This document shows positions 16,388 to 26,673 of a stretch of DNA of 64,000 nucleotides, in pieces. Made by a program: the position numbers and the translations under genes. The notes beneath the pieces are model-generated. The model saw only the letters and a program-made list of their open reading frames with translations. It ran no database searches and had not been told where the DNA came from. This DNA comes from G020354785 sp964461435 (lineage in GTDB: Bacteria; Bacteroidota; Bacteroidia; Bacteroidales; UBA10428). The DNA lies in the NCBI GenBank assembly GCA_964461435.1, contig CAYWUI010000008.1, positions 30,421 through 94,420 on the forward strand, written 5' to 3'. Numbering within the stretch: position 1 is the first letter of the stretch; every line of letters begins with the position of its first letter.

Positions 16388-17455
16388 ATGAATATTAACA
16401 GGAAAAATTACGAGGCTTTTATAATAGACTATTTTGACGGGAAACTTGATCCCGTTGAGTCTGCAGAGCTTATCAGCTTCCTGTCCCAGAATCCCGACCT
16501 TGAAGCAGAATTCAATGATTATAAATGTATAAGGTTAAATCTATCATCAACAGCCAGCTTTGATAAAAGTCTGCTAAAAAAAGATTATTCCGATATTGAA
16601 AATATTAATAATGAGAACTTTGAAGAATTTTGCATTGCTAAATTTGAAGGAGATTTAAGTGATCATGACGAGTCCAGATTAAGAGAATACATTAAAAATA
16701 ATCCTGAAAAGCAGAAAGACTTTGAGATCTATTCAAATATTCGTCTCACCCCTGATTATAGCATAAAATTTTACGAAAAGAATAATATTAAAAAGATTAG
16801 TCCTTTTGTTCGCAGGAGGAATGTATTATTATATGCTTCATCAATTGCTGCCGCCATACTTATTCTGTTAATGCTTGTTTTTATGCCCTGGAAAGAGAAA
16901 GAAGCATTGTCCGTGAGCCAGGTCGCTGAAAATGTAACAGAAGTAAACAATGCCCCAAGGAAAGAATATGAAAATAATAACGTGATTGCTGAAAGTTTAG
17001 CATTATCAGAACAAAAAATTGACTCCGGGGAAAAGATCAGGTATAAAAGACCTGAAGAAAAATTGCCCGCCAGGGGCCAAAATATCAATCAGATTGATAA
17101 AAAAGGAACTCCTGAATACCTGACACCTATCTATGTAAATAAAATCAATACTGATAAAAATTCTGATATTATAATGAAAGCTCCACATATCGCAACAAAA
17201 AATTTATATAATAACAAATACGAACCAATAGAATTAGCAGTGCGAAACTTAATAAACACAAGCGATACCGGGGATTCATGGATTAAGCTCAATAAAATAA
17301 ATGTATGGAGACTGGCGGAAGCAGGAGTTAAGAGTTTCAATTATCTCACTGAATCTGAAGTACTTATTAGCAAAAAAATGAATAATGAAGGTAAGGTTGT
17401 GGCGTTTGCACTCGACAGCGAATCATTCAGTATTTCATCCAACCGGGGTAAATAA
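16388..17455 (+). CDS. Membrane anti-sigma factor with duplicated cytoplasmic segment
   Basis: The 355-residue protein has a cytoplasmic N-terminus, one membrane helix at about residues 146-167 (preceded by VRRR) and a 185-residue periplasmic part without a recognised domain. The cytoplasmic part contains two alignable segments, residues 6-50 (NYEAFIIDYFDGKLDP...) and 77-121 (NFEEFCIAKFEGDLSD...), both ending in NIRL- or CIRL-like sequence. Each resembles the short helix found in zinc-free anti-sigma factors. The gene lies 20 bases after the sigma gene. The anti-sigma role is inferred from topology and context. Confidence 0.8.
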   Translation: MNINRKNYEAFIIDYFDGKLDPVESAELISFLSQNPDLEAEFNDYKCIRLNLSSTASFDKSLLKKDYSDIENINNENFEEFCIAKFEGDLSDHDESRLREYIKNNPEKQKDFEIYSNIRLTPDYSIKFYEKNNIKKISPFVRRRNVLLYASSIAAAILILLMLVFMPWKEKEALSVSQVAENVTEVNNAPRKEYENNNVIAESLALSEQKIDSGEKIRYKRPEEKLPARGQNINQIDKKGTPEYLTPIYVNKINTDKNSDIIMKAPHIATKNLYNNKYEPIELAVRNLINTSDTGDSWIKLNKINVWRLAEAGVKSFNYLTESEVLISKKMNNEGKVVAFALDSESFSISSNRGK

Positions 17456-17539
17456 TTTCTTATTTGTAACTTTTCTGATATTTATACGTCACTTCATTAA
17501 AATGATAATAATTATTACTAAACTTAAAATTATATAATT

Positions 17540-18463
17540 ATGAAAAAAACAGGAATTTTAGCATTAATGATAATAGCTGCCATGGGCGCAAATGCCCAGG
17601 ATGGGGATACGATAAACGAAAACCGGGAAAAAGCATCTGCAGTTATTCTGGAGGATAATGAAGATAATGTCAGTGTAGAAATTGACGAGATAGTAAAAGT
17701 TAACCAAAGTCATGATACTACAAAAATCGATATAGGAGATAAAGATATAAGTATTATTGCGGATGATAAAGGCACTTCCATAAAAGTAACCGATTCAGAT
17801 GATAACAAAGACAAATCCGAAACAAAGAAAAAGAAGTTCAAGGGCCATTGGACCGGCGTGGAATTCGGTATTAACAATTTTGTAAATGATAAGTTTTCCA
17901 TGATAAGGACAGAAGGAGAAGAGTTCATGGATCTTAATACAGACCGTTCATGGAACTTTAACTGGAATGTTAAACAATATAGTATTGGATTCGGGACCAA
18001 CAGGTTTGGGCTTGTAACAGGACTGGGCCTTGAGTTTAACGGTTATCATTTTGACGGCGATAATAATATCCAGGAACTTGATGGCAATATTGTCACAAAA
18101 GATGATTATCCCAGCTCACTTAGCAAAAGCAAGCTTAAAACAACTTTTTTACGGATGCCCCTTTTAATTGAACTGCAATTATTAAACGCTAAAAGGTCAA
18201 AAAGAATATATATTTCCGGAGGTGTTATAGGAGGATTAAAACTTGGATCCCACTCAAAGGTTATATACAAAGTCGAAGGTAACAAGCAAAAAGACAAAAT
18301 ACGCGATGATTTCAATATCAATCCCCTGAGATATGGATTAACAGCAAGAATAGGTTACAGGGCGCTGAATTTATATGGCAATTACTACCTGACACCTTTT
18401 TTTGAAAAAGATAATGGCCCTGAGCTTTATCCCTTTTCAATAGGATTATCATTTGCCTTTTAA
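17540..18463 (+). CDS. Outer-membrane beta-barrel family protein
   Basis: This 307-residue protein has a signal peptide (residues 1-19, ending GANAQ), an acidic Asp/Glu/Lys-rich linker to about residue 100 (VKVTDSDDNKDKSETKKKK), then strand-rich sequence ending in Phe (FSIGLSFAF). This fits a small PorT/OmpA-like beta-barrel domain in the outer membrane. It follows the sigma/anti-sigma pair by 84 bases and ends at a strong terminator, so it is probably the third gene of that unit or its main target. The exact function is unknown. Confidence 0.75.
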   Translation: MKKTGILALMIIAAMGANAQDGDTINENREKASAVILEDNEDNVSVEIDEIVKVNQSHDTTKIDIGDKDISIIADDKGTSIKVTDSDDNKDKSETKKKKFKGHWTGVEFGINNFVNDKFSMIRTEGEEFMDLNTDRSWNFNWNVKQYSIGFGTNRFGLVTGLGLEFNGYHFDGDNNIQELDGNIVTKDDYPSSLSKSKLKTTFLRMPLLIELQLLNAKRSKRIYISGGVIGGLKLGSHSKVIYKVEGNKQKDKIRDDFNINPLRYGLTARIGYRALNLYGNYYLTPFFEKDNGPELYPFSIGLSFAF

Positions 18464-18486
18464 TAACTTTAAAATAAATAAACAAG

Positions 18487-18515
18487 AAAAGTGCTATATG
18501 AATAGCACTTTTTTT
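18487..18515 (+). terminator. Intrinsic terminator after the sigma/anti-sigma/barrel unit
   Basis: An 11-bp stem (AAAAGTGCTAT / ATAGCACTTTT) with a four-base loop ATGA merges into a run of T residues, 23 bases after the stop codon. It is a clear rho-independent terminator. Confidence 0.92.
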
Positions 18516-18547
18516 ATTTTTATATATCAATCATAATACTTTTTATA

Positions 18548-19312
18548 ATGGAATCAGAATCCTTAAATGAAAAAGAATTAAAAAGATATTCATCCCAGAT
18601 AAAATTACCATCCCTGGGTATTGAAGGCCAGCAAAAACTAAAGGACGCCAGTATTTTAGTAATTGGCGCAGGCGGCAAAGGTACTGCTGTGCTTAAAAAT
18701 CTGGCTACTGCGGGAGTAGGGAATATAGGTATTTCAGATAATTTCCCTGTTGAAGAAAAAAACCTCTCAAAGCAAAGCCTTTACGGGAATGCAGATATTG
18801 GTAAAGAAAAGGCAATTATATCAAGGCAAAAGCTTAAAGAATTAAATCACTTTGTCAATTATGAGCTGTATAACGTTTGCATTAACAGGAACAATATACT
18901 TGATATTTGCAGAGGATACTCCGTAATAGTTGATGCTACAGATAATTTCCCTGCCAGATATTTAATTAACGATGCTGCTATCATTCTTGATAAACCCTGT
19001 GTATCCGGTTCAATTGAAAATTCAATGGGAATGGTTTCCGTTTTTAACTTTAACAAAGGTCCGACATTACGATGCCTTTACCCGACTATCCCTTCCGGCA
19101 ATATAACCTCTGAAATGAAAAGTATTTCGGGTATAGGAATTATTTATAATATAGTTGGTACTATAATGGCAAATGAAGTATTAAAAATTATATTGCAATT
19201 AGATAATATATTAAGTGGCAAATTACTTATGTTCAATATATCAGATTACTCCATCTCATTTAAAAATATAAAATTAAATCCCGCTAATTTAAAAATACCT
19301 GCATTAAAATGA
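18548..19312 (+). CDS. ThiF/MoeB/HesA-like E1 enzyme, diverged
   Basis: This family adenylates the C-terminus of ubiquitin-like sulfur carriers (ThiS, MoaD). Visible are RYSSQIKLPSLGIEGQQKL (residues 13-31), the nucleotide loop GAGGKG (40-45), DIGKEKA (83-89) and VDATDNFPARYLIND (128-142). The usual SNLQRQ is NLSKQ here, with Arg replaced by Lys75. Of the zinc-binding CxxC pairs of MoeB/ThiF only Cys176 (LRCLYP) remains. No rhodanese domain follows; the protein ends at 254 residues. No thi or moa genes are adjacent, so the carrier partner is unknown. It may be a working but zinc-free variant or a repurposed E1. Confidence 0.8.
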   Translation: MESESLNEKELKRYSSQIKLPSLGIEGQQKLKDASILVIGAGGKGTAVLKNLATAGVGNIGISDNFPVEEKNLSKQSLYGNADIGKEKAIISRQKLKELNHFVNYELYNVCINRNNILDICRGYSVIVDATDNFPARYLINDAAIILDKPCVSGSIENSMGMVSVFNFNKGPTLRCLYPTIPSGNITSEMKSISGIGIIYNIVGTIMANEVLKIILQLDNILSGKLLMFNISDYSISFKNIKLNPANLKIPALK

Positions 19313-19432
19313 ATTATAACGACATCCGTATTTCGTCATATTTAAAAATGTGAAAAAATTTTATCACTTTATTTGTTAAATTTTAATTAAATATGATTAC
19401 TTTCAATGACACAATGATATGGTGTGCCAATA

Positions 19433-22117
19433 ATGCTTAATTCACTAAGATATAGACTTTTAGGCTGGTTCCTGATTTTCTCTTTATTGATTGCCTGTGT
19501 TATTATCCCGGCTAATATTATACTCAACAGAAAAGAAGACAAAATTAATTCTGTTGTTAAAGAAATAAATTCTCTTCATATTGATTTCCTTAAAATGTTC
19601 AGGCTATCTGATGACTTTTTTTATTCAGAATCTTTTAATCCCAGGTTCTTTATTACTGGGGAAAGCGATATCTTAAACCAGCATCAGGTTCTTACAAATT
19701 CGGTCGGGGAAAAAATTGCTAAAATAAATGGTACAAATGCCTGGAAATCATTTAAACATGATAACGAACTTTCGCAGGTTACTGCTGAATTTAAGGATTA
19801 TTGTATAATTTATGATACACTGGTTTATCTTATATATAAAAAAGGCTATAAAAATTTTGGTCTTGAAGGTGAAATGATAGATTATATAAATAGACTCGAA
19901 AATAATTCAAAAATCAGTAAAGCCAGAATATTACAAATCAGGCGCAACGAAAAAGACTATTTCTTAAGAAATGATGAATTCTATATTGAAAACTTCGACA
20001 GGCTTTCCCAGAATTTAAAATCCTCAATAGCCACAAATAATCGATTTTCATATAGTGAAAGGTCATTAATTACGTCTATATTAGATAATTATATAAATGT
20101 ATTTCACCTTTTAGTTAAAGTAGATAAGCAAATTGGCATAAAAGACAACTCGGGACTATGGTTTGACCTGCGACAGAAATGCACAGTAATAGAATCGCTG
20201 CTGGTACAGCTGGAAAATAAATCAGTGAACACCCAGCAGGCATTACTGAGAAAAACCAGCATCTATTATGCTATTTTTATAGGGTTTGTTATTTTACTGT
20301 CTGTAGTTGTAAGCTACGTTTTATCAAAACACCTGGTATCACACCTTGAGACTTTAACAAGTTATATCTCAAATCTTACTAAACATAACTTCAGATATAT
20401 AGATAAGATCAACTTAAGAAATTCTGCAACTGAAATAAGGCAGATATATAAGGAATTCAGAAATATGATTGCCCAGTTGCGTGTCTGGGAAAAACAGAGA
20501 GATACAGCTATAAAAAATGCTGAAGATAATGAGCTTCGGTACCGTGAGCTTGCTGATATGTTACCGCAGAGTATATATGAAACCGATGAACTGGGCAATT
20601 TTACTTATGTTAATAAAGCCTGGCACAAAACATTCGGCTACACTAATGAAGATTTGGATGAAGGACTAAACCTTATCGAGATAATAATTACAAAATCAAG
20701 TAACGAATTGCTTGGGCACCATAAGATTGAAAATTCCAATTTCATCGCTATAAGGAAAAATGGTTCCAAATTTCCGGCTTCTGTATATTCTGATAATATT
20801 ATTAAAGGTAACAGGTTTTGCGGACGCAGAGGTATCATTATTGATATTACAGCAAGAAATCAGTATATAAGTGCCCTCAAAAAGGAAACCTATAAAGCAC
20901 AGACTGCCGATAAGCTTAAATCGTCATTTCTTGCCAATATGTCACATGAGATACGTACACCTATGAACTCTATTATAGGCTTCTCTAATTTACTTTCCTC
21001 TGAAGAAATACCTGAAAACCAGAAAACTGAATTTGCCAGTTATATTAAATCAAGTGGAGAGTTATTATTAAAGCTTATTGATGATATAATTGATATTGCA
21101 AAAATTGAAGCCGGAGAAATAAAAATTGATAAAAAAGAATGTAATATTCTTAAAATGTTTCAGGAGTTGCAGCATACCTTCAAAGAGATAATCAATAAAT
21201 CCAGTAAAAAACATTTAAGAATAATATTTAATCCGCCTGATATTAAAGACCTTATTATTAAGACAGATCCATACAGGCTTAAACAGATATTAGGTAACCT
21301 TATTAATAATGCTATTAAATTCACTGATGCGGGTCATATAGAGTTTGGCTATAAAATTCCTAACGAGAAAACGATAGAGTTTTTTGTTAAAGACACAGGT
21401 ATTGGGCTTACCAGAGATGAAATTTCAATAATTTTTGAAAGATTTAAAAGGGCTGTAGCATCTGAAGAAAAAAATATTGTTGGCACCGGTCTCGGTCTTG
21501 CTATATCCAAAAACCTTGTTGAACTTCTCGGAGGTGAAATGTGGGTTGATTCACATCCCGGTTTGGGAACAACTTTCTATTTTACGCTTCCTTATCTTAA
21601 AATAACCAGGATTGATGAGCAATTTTCATATGATGATGATATTTTTCATGATTATGGTTGGGAAAATATAACAATACTGGTTGTTGAAGATGATAACAAT
21701 AGTTACTCGCTGTTAAAAGAAACATTAAAGAAAACAAAAGCAAATATTATTCGTGCTAAAAATGGTGAAATAGCTATTGATATATGTAAAAGCAATTTAA
21801 ATATAGATATTGTTCTTATGGATATTCAGTTACCCCAAATGAACGGGTATGAGGCCACCCGCGAAATTAAAAAATTCAGAAAATCATTGCCTGTAATTGC
21901 CCAAACTGCATTTGCTATGGCAGGAGATAAAGAGAAAAGCATAATGGCCGGGTGCGATGACTACATTTCAAAGCCAATAAATATTAACAAATTGCTGCCA
22001 AAAATAAATCAGTTTCTTGAAAAGGCCAGGACATTAACTCAACCTGCAAATAACAAAGATATTGATACTACCGTTATAAAGAATAAAACGTCCCATGAAT
22101 CATTTACTGATTCATAG
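19433..22117 (+). CDS. Hybrid sensor histidine kinase (TM-PAS-HisKA-HATPase-REC)
   Basis: From ATG 19433 the product is 894 residues; a GTG at 19424 would add three. Order: membrane helix (about 8-30), a periplasmic helical sensor region (30-275), second helix (277-297), a HAMP-like linker, PAS (about 372-475, YETDELGNFTYVNKAW), HisKA with His505 in NMSHEIRTPMN, HATPase (N-box LGNLINNAIKFT near 625, DTGIG at 654-658, GTGLGLAISK) and a receiver with phosphoacceptor Asp797 in VLMDIQLP. It should autophosphorylate His and pass the phosphate to its own receiver. No HPt or output partner is encoded next to it. Confidence 0.94.
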   Translation: MLNSLRYRLLGWFLIFSLLIACVIIPANIILNRKEDKINSVVKEINSLHIDFLKMFRLSDDFFYSESFNPRFFITGESDILNQHQVLTNSVGEKIAKINGTNAWKSFKHDNELSQVTAEFKDYCIIYDTLVYLIYKKGYKNFGLEGEMIDYINRLENNSKISKARILQIRRNEKDYFLRNDEFYIENFDRLSQNLKSSIATNNRFSYSERSLITSILDNYINVFHLLVKVDKQIGIKDNSGLWFDLRQKCTVIESLLVQLENKSVNTQQALLRKTSIYYAIFIGFVILLSVVVSYVLSKHLVSHLETLTSYISNLTKHNFRYIDKINLRNSATEIRQIYKEFRNMIAQLRVWEKQRDTAIKNAEDNELRYRELADMLPQSIYETDELGNFTYVNKAWHKTFGYTNEDLDEGLNLIEIIITKSSNELLGHHKIENSNFIAIRKNGSKFPASVYSDNIIKGNRFCGRRGIIIDITARNQYISALKKETYKAQTADKLKSSFLANMSHEIRTPMNSIIGFSNLLSSEEIPENQKTEFASYIKSSGELLLKLIDDIIDIAKIEAGEIKIDKKECNILKMFQELQHTFKEIINKSSKKHLRIIFNPPDIKDLIIKTDPYRLKQILGNLINNAIKFTDAGHIEFGYKIPNEKTIEFFVKDTGIGLTRDEISIIFERFKRAVASEEKNIVGTGLGLAISKNLVELLGGEMWVDSHPGLGTTFYFTLPYLKITRIDEQFSYDDDIFHDYGWENITILVVEDDNNSYSLLKETLKKTKANIIRAKNGEIAIDICKSNLNIDIVLMDIQLPQMNGYEATREIKKFRKSLPVIAQTAFAMAGDKEKSIMAGCDDYISKPININKLLPKINQFLEKARTLTQPANNKDIDTTVIKNKTSHESFTDS

Positions 22118-22216
22118 GCTCTTCAGGTCTTTGTATTAACACCCATAATATTTGAGATATTTGGACTTACTTGGATGCTTTTATAATATTTTTACTTCAT
22201 ATTATCGGATTAATAT

Positions 22217-24874
22217 ATGAAAATAGCAAGGCGAACAGGGATTATTATTTTTATACTTATTATCATTCTGGCAATTTCCGGAGGAATATTTATTTCGACT
22301 GCCTATGAAGAAACTGCAATTAAATACCTGAAAAAATATCTCGACAATCATTTAATTACCGAGATCGAAGTAGACAATATAAACTTTTCCCTGTTAAAAA
22401 GCTTTCCCTATGCGTCAGTCCGGTTTAAAAATGTCTATTCCAAGTCTTCACTGAATTTTTCAGCATCTGATTTTGCCGGACAGGATACTGACACTCTTCT
22501 CACTGCTGCCAGTATTTTCTTTGAGTTTGGCTTGCTGAAATTACTTGCAGGCAAATATGAAATCAGAAATATCAATATTAATAATGGAAAAATTAAAATA
22601 TTAATTGACAGGGACGGCAGGCCTAATTACAGTATATGGGATCCCGGGGAAAAGAAATCCTCATCGGGGTTTAATATGAATCTGCAAAGTCTCGTTCTCT
22701 CAGACATTGATTTATATATAATAAATCTTAAAGACAAGTATTCAGTAACAGCTTACGATAAAAAGCTTAGCCTCAAAGGCAATCTATCTGATTCATTAAA
22801 TTCCCTGATTATTAAAGGTAATTTTCATATAACCGACTTTACTTCAAATAATAAACATCTGTTAGGGGATAAAGAATTGTATTTCGAAAGCGATCTCCTC
22901 AATAAAAAGAACAATTATGCGATCAGAAAAAGCAAAGTTAAATTAGGCAGCATGAATTTTAATGTCAGCGGAGATATATTATATAGCCAATCTATAGGTA
23001 TTAACCTGCATATCTCATCAGGCAGGGCAAAATTACCGGAAATATTATCATTGTTTCAAAATAAACCCGGATCTTCATCAGGCATATTCTCTGTTTCAGG
23101 AAACTCATTTTTCGACGCCTCAATATCGGGTAATTTGTCGGGAAACTCCTTCCCTCATATCGTTACCAGTTTTACTATCACGAACGGGACATTGCTTAAT
23201 AAGAGCTCCAGGGAAAAATTATCAGGAATAAGTCTCAGAGGATCATTTACAAATGGAGAACAAAATAACAGCAACACGTCGTCAGTTACTATTGAGGAAT
23301 TTTTTGCCTCTGCTCATAACAGTAAGATAAATGGCAGATTTATCATTACTAACTTTGATCTTCCGAATGTTAAATTAGACCTGAATGCCGATATAGACCT
23401 TAACGAAATGCACCACCTTTTTGATTTTGATACCCTGGAATATGTAAATGGCAAGTTAAATGCCAAAATCGAAATTGCCGGAAGAATATCAGATCTTACT
23501 AAAATCTCTAAAACCGATTTTATCGGGTTTACAAAAAATTGCATACTTAATTTTTCCGGAACAAATTTCAAAATAACCGGGACAGGACTTATATTTGACA
23601 ACATTAACGGAGAAGTACTTATAAATAACAATATACAGTTTACCAACCTGTATTTGGGTATTGGCGATAATAATTTCCTGGTCAACGGGATATTATACAA
23701 TTTATTTGAATTTGTTTTTTTTAAGAATAAAAATCTGGTCCTTAACGCTGACATAAGTTCCGACAATTTTGATGTTAAAAGCCTTTTAGCAAATCATTTA
23801 CATGATGAAACCAAAAACAATAACCCGGAAATCCCGTCATCTGAAAATGTGTTTGTGAATACAAATGTCAGCTTTAAAAATTTAAAATATGATAAATTTG
23901 ATGCTTCAGATATTTCCGGTGTTATAAATTACAGCCCTGGCATAATAAACTTCAGGATAATGCAGTTGAATTCATTAGACGGTACCATGACAGGCCATGG
24001 GTCAATTATTGAAAGAGATGAAGATTATTTTATTCAATGTCAGTCAGATCTGAAATTAATTGATATTAATAGGTTTTTTTACGTATTTAATAATTTTGGT
24101 CAAAATTTCATTGTGGATAAAAACCTTAAAGGCAACCTGTCAGGTGATGTAATTTTCTCAGCTACAATGGACAAAAAAACTGGTTTTAAAATGGAAAGTA
24201 TTAAGGCTGATGGCAATTTAAAAATAGAGAATGGTGAACTTATTCAATTTGAGCCGATGATGGGACTATCAAAATATATTTCATTAGAAGAATTAAGTCA
24301 TATAAAATTCAAAACATTAAATAATGAAATACTCATTAAAGACCAAATCATAACAATTCCGGAAATGGATATATATTCTTCAGCCATTAATATAACTGCT
24401 TTGGGTATTCATAAATTTGACAACAGTTATGATTACAGAATAAAGGTATCAATGACCGATCTTTTATTCAATAAAGCCAGGAAAAAAAGAAAAGAGATAG
24501 AGAATTTTGGAATAATTGAAGACGACGAACTGGGCAAAATAAGTATTCCTTTGAGATTCACGGGAAAAGGAGACAAGTATGAAATAACTTTTGATAAAAA
24601 AACAGCCCTGAGCACTCTGAAGAAAAATATTCAAAATGAAAAGAAGGTTATTGGTAACATATTTCAGGAAGAATTTAATTATTCCCGAAAGGATACTGCC
24701 GATAAAGAGAATTATATCAATAAAAAAAGCATGGACTATAATATTTCATGGGAGGAACAATATGATAAAAAAGATGTTATATTTGAAAACCAGGATATAA
24801 ATAAATCACATTCCCCCGATTATATTATAGACTGGGATGAAAATGAAGATACCTCAGATAGAAAAAATTATTAA
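22217..24874 (+). CDS. AsmA-like envelope protein
   Basis: The 885-residue protein has one N-terminal membrane helix (about residues 7-28) and a long periplasmic part with repeated beta-strand sequence of the AsmA/TamB kind. Family marks are FSLLKSFPYASVRFKNV near residue 57 and the C-terminal AsmA-like region ending KISIPLRFTGKGDKYEITFD. Such proteins are thought to form grooves that move phospholipids to the outer membrane. The last 85 residues are charged and probably disordered. It stands alone between two histidine kinase genes; a functional link with them is not shown. Confidence 0.85.
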   Translation: MKIARRTGIIIFILIIILAISGGIFISTAYEETAIKYLKKYLDNHLITEIEVDNINFSLLKSFPYASVRFKNVYSKSSLNFSASDFAGQDTDTLLTAASIFFEFGLLKLLAGKYEIRNININNGKIKILIDRDGRPNYSIWDPGEKKSSSGFNMNLQSLVLSDIDLYIINLKDKYSVTAYDKKLSLKGNLSDSLNSLIIKGNFHITDFTSNNKHLLGDKELYFESDLLNKKNNYAIRKSKVKLGSMNFNVSGDILYSQSIGINLHISSGRAKLPEILSLFQNKPGSSSGIFSVSGNSFFDASISGNLSGNSFPHIVTSFTITNGTLLNKSSREKLSGISLRGSFTNGEQNNSNTSSVTIEEFFASAHNSKINGRFIITNFDLPNVKLDLNADIDLNEMHHLFDFDTLEYVNGKLNAKIEIAGRISDLTKISKTDFIGFTKNCILNFSGTNFKITGTGLIFDNINGEVLINNNIQFTNLYLGIGDNNFLVNGILYNLFEFVFFKNKNLVLNADISSDNFDVKSLLANHLHDETKNNNPEIPSSENVFVNTNVSFKNLKYDKFDASDISGVINYSPGIINFRIMQLNSLDGTMTGHGSIIERDEDYFIQCQSDLKLIDINRFFYVFNNFGQNFIVDKNLKGNLSGDVIFSATMDKKTGFKMESIKADGNLKIENGELIQFEPMMGLSKYISLEELSHIKFKTLNNEILIKDQIITIPEMDIYSSAINITALGIHKFDNSYDYRIKVSMTDLLFNKARKKRKEIENFGIIEDDELGKISIPLRFTGKGDKYEITFDKKTALSTLKKNIQNEKKVIGNIFQEEFNYSRKDTADKENYINKKSMDYNISWEEQYDKKDVIFENQDINKSHSPDYIIDWDENEDTSDRKNY

Positions 24875-24900
24875 TTTTGAAGCAATAAAATTATATTGGT

Positions 24901-26049
24901 TTGAATATATATACGGTTAAGTTCAGATGGAAATTACTGCTTTTTGTATCGGCAGTGATAATTGGTGTAGGTTCATTATGGTATACCAGTAAGCTTGTCG
25001 GTAAACTGGCAGATGAGGAAAGAAAGATGGGAGAATTATGGTCTGAGGCGCAGAGCAAAATTCCAAATGAAGCATTATCAGATGATATTCTGGCATTATA
25101 TATCAAGGTCCTTCAAAACAATGAAACAAGACCTGTAATTCTGGTTGACAAAGATGACAATATCATCAGGTATAGAAATCTTAATCCGAAAAGAGCTGAC
25201 AACCCGCGGTATCTTAGGCGCAAATTAATGAAGATGAAGGAGCAGGATCATAAGATTGAAATTGTCCTGTCGGAAAACCAAAAGCAATACCTGTATTACA
25301 GTAAATCTATTATACTGATAAAGCTTACATGGTATCCCTATGTGCAGCTGGGGGTAATATTACTGTTTATTCTTGTTTCTTATTTTGCATTCAGCTACTC
25401 AAGGAAAGCTGAACAAAACCAGGTCTGGCTTGGTTTATCAAAAGAAACGGCTCACCAGCTGGGAACCCCGATATCTTCACTTCTTGCCTGGCTTGAAATG
25501 ATGAAGCTTAAAAGTCCTGATAAAGAAATGCTTGTCGAGCTTGAGAAAGATATAAAACGCCTTGAGAAAATCACGGGCAGATTTTCGAAAATCGGGTCCA
25601 AGCCCTTATTAAGGAAAGAAAATATTCAAAAAATTATAACAACGGCCATTAATTATTTAAAGTCCCGCTCTTCTGATAGAATCACTTTTAAACTTGATAT
25701 GCCCTCTGAAGTACTAAATATACCATTAAATGCCTCACTCTTCGAATGGGTAATAGAAAATGTATGTAAAAATGCAATTGACGCCGTAAATGGTGGAGGT
25801 GAAATTGAATTGTCCATAACAGATCATACGCAGGTAATATACATTGATATAACAGATTCAGGAAAAGGGATCTCAAAAAGTAAATTTAAAACAATTTTCA
25901 AACCTGGTTATACAACAAAAGAAAGAGGATGGGGGCTTGGACTTTCGCTAACTAAAAGAATAATAGAAGAATACCATGACGGTAAAATATTTGTCTATGA
26001 ATCTGAAATTGGCAAAGGCACTGTTATCAGAATAGTATTAAAGAAATAA
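24901..26049 (+). CDS. Sensor histidine kinase, Bacteroidota AHQLGTP type
   Basis: This 382-residue protein has two membrane helices (about 10-29 and 144-166) around a small periplasmic region, then HisKA and HATPase domains. The H-box is unusual: ETAHQLGTPISSLLAWLEMM with His185, a form I know from Bacteroidota kinases. ATP-binding boxes are present: IENVCKNAIDAV, ITDSGKGIS and ERGWGLGLSL. The start is a TTG at 24901, 26 bases after the AsmA-like stop, since no in-frame ATG fits. No response regulator gene is adjacent. Confidence 0.88.
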   Translation: MNIYTVKFRWKLLLFVSAVIIGVGSLWYTSKLVGKLADEERKMGELWSEAQSKIPNEALSDDILALYIKVLQNNETRPVILVDKDDNIIRYRNLNPKRADNPRYLRRKLMKMKEQDHKIEIVLSENQKQYLYYSKSIILIKLTWYPYVQLGVILLFILVSYFAFSYSRKAEQNQVWLGLSKETAHQLGTPISSLLAWLEMMKLKSPDKEMLVELEKDIKRLEKITGRFSKIGSKPLLRKENIQKIITTAINYLKSRSSDRITFKLDMPSEVLNIPLNASLFEWVIENVCKNAIDAVNGGGEIELSITDHTQVIYIDITDSGKGISKSKFKTIFKPGYTTKERGWGLGLSLTKRIIEEYHDGKIFVYESEIGKGTVIRIVLKK

Positions 26050-26074
26050 AAATAATAAATCCCTCTTCATATTA

Positions 26075-26464
26075 ATGGTGTTTATAAAATTCGGATTTGA
26101 CAAAGAGGAAAAACTTTCCAGAAAAAAAATCATTGCCCGGCTTTTTAATTCTGGAAACATATTTTCACTATATCCCCTGAAGATATACTGGATTGAGACA
26201 GATGAAGATCAGAAATTCCCTGCACAGGTGCTTATTAATGCCTCAAGCAAAATAATCAGGAAACCCAATAAAAGAAATTTAATCACAAGAAGAATCAAAG
26301 AAGCATACCGGTTAAAAAAAAATATATTATATGATAGTTTAAAATCTCTTGAAAAGTCAATAGTAATTGCTTATATATACATAAGTTCTGATATTTTACC
26401 TTATAAAGAAATTGAACAGAAGATTATTGATTCATTCAAGTTAATACTTAAAGAATTAAAATAA
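26075..26464 (+). CDS. rnpA: Ribonuclease P protein component
   Basis: RnpA binds the catalytic RNase P RNA and helps mature tRNA 5' ends. The 129-residue basic protein starts with KEEKLSRKKIIARLFNSGN and SLYPLKIYW, as in Bacteroidota RnpA, and has the RNR-type motif in KRNLITRRIKEAYRL (about residues 67-81). The basic motif is a little diverged, with Leu-Ile-Thr between Asn and Arg-Arg. rpmH is not adjacent, which is normal for this phylum. It starts 25 bases after the kinase gene. Confidence 0.9.
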   Translation: MVFIKFGFDKEEKLSRKKIIARLFNSGNIFSLYPLKIYWIETDEDQKFPAQVLINASSKIIRKPNKRNLITRRIKEAYRLKKNILYDSLKSLEKSIVIAYIYISSDILPYKEIEQKIIDSFKLILKELK

Positions 26465-26673
26465 ATAAATCTATTAATATTACTATATATTAATCATTTA
26501 TATATTGTTATCTTCTTCCCGGTGATTGTTCAGCTCAATATATTAAAGTATTAGTTTATATTAATTCTATATTCCACTGTATATCTTTTATTTATATTAT
26601 ATTTCAATTTAATATTTTAAATATTTCTTTCCCTGTCATTTAATGATAGATACGCTCAAAATATATATTATGC

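Noticed and set aside
23314..23766. Minus-strand open frame of 150 codons inside the AsmA-like gene
   Set aside because: Low-complexity hydrophobic translation opposite a well-supported gene, with no motif or context.
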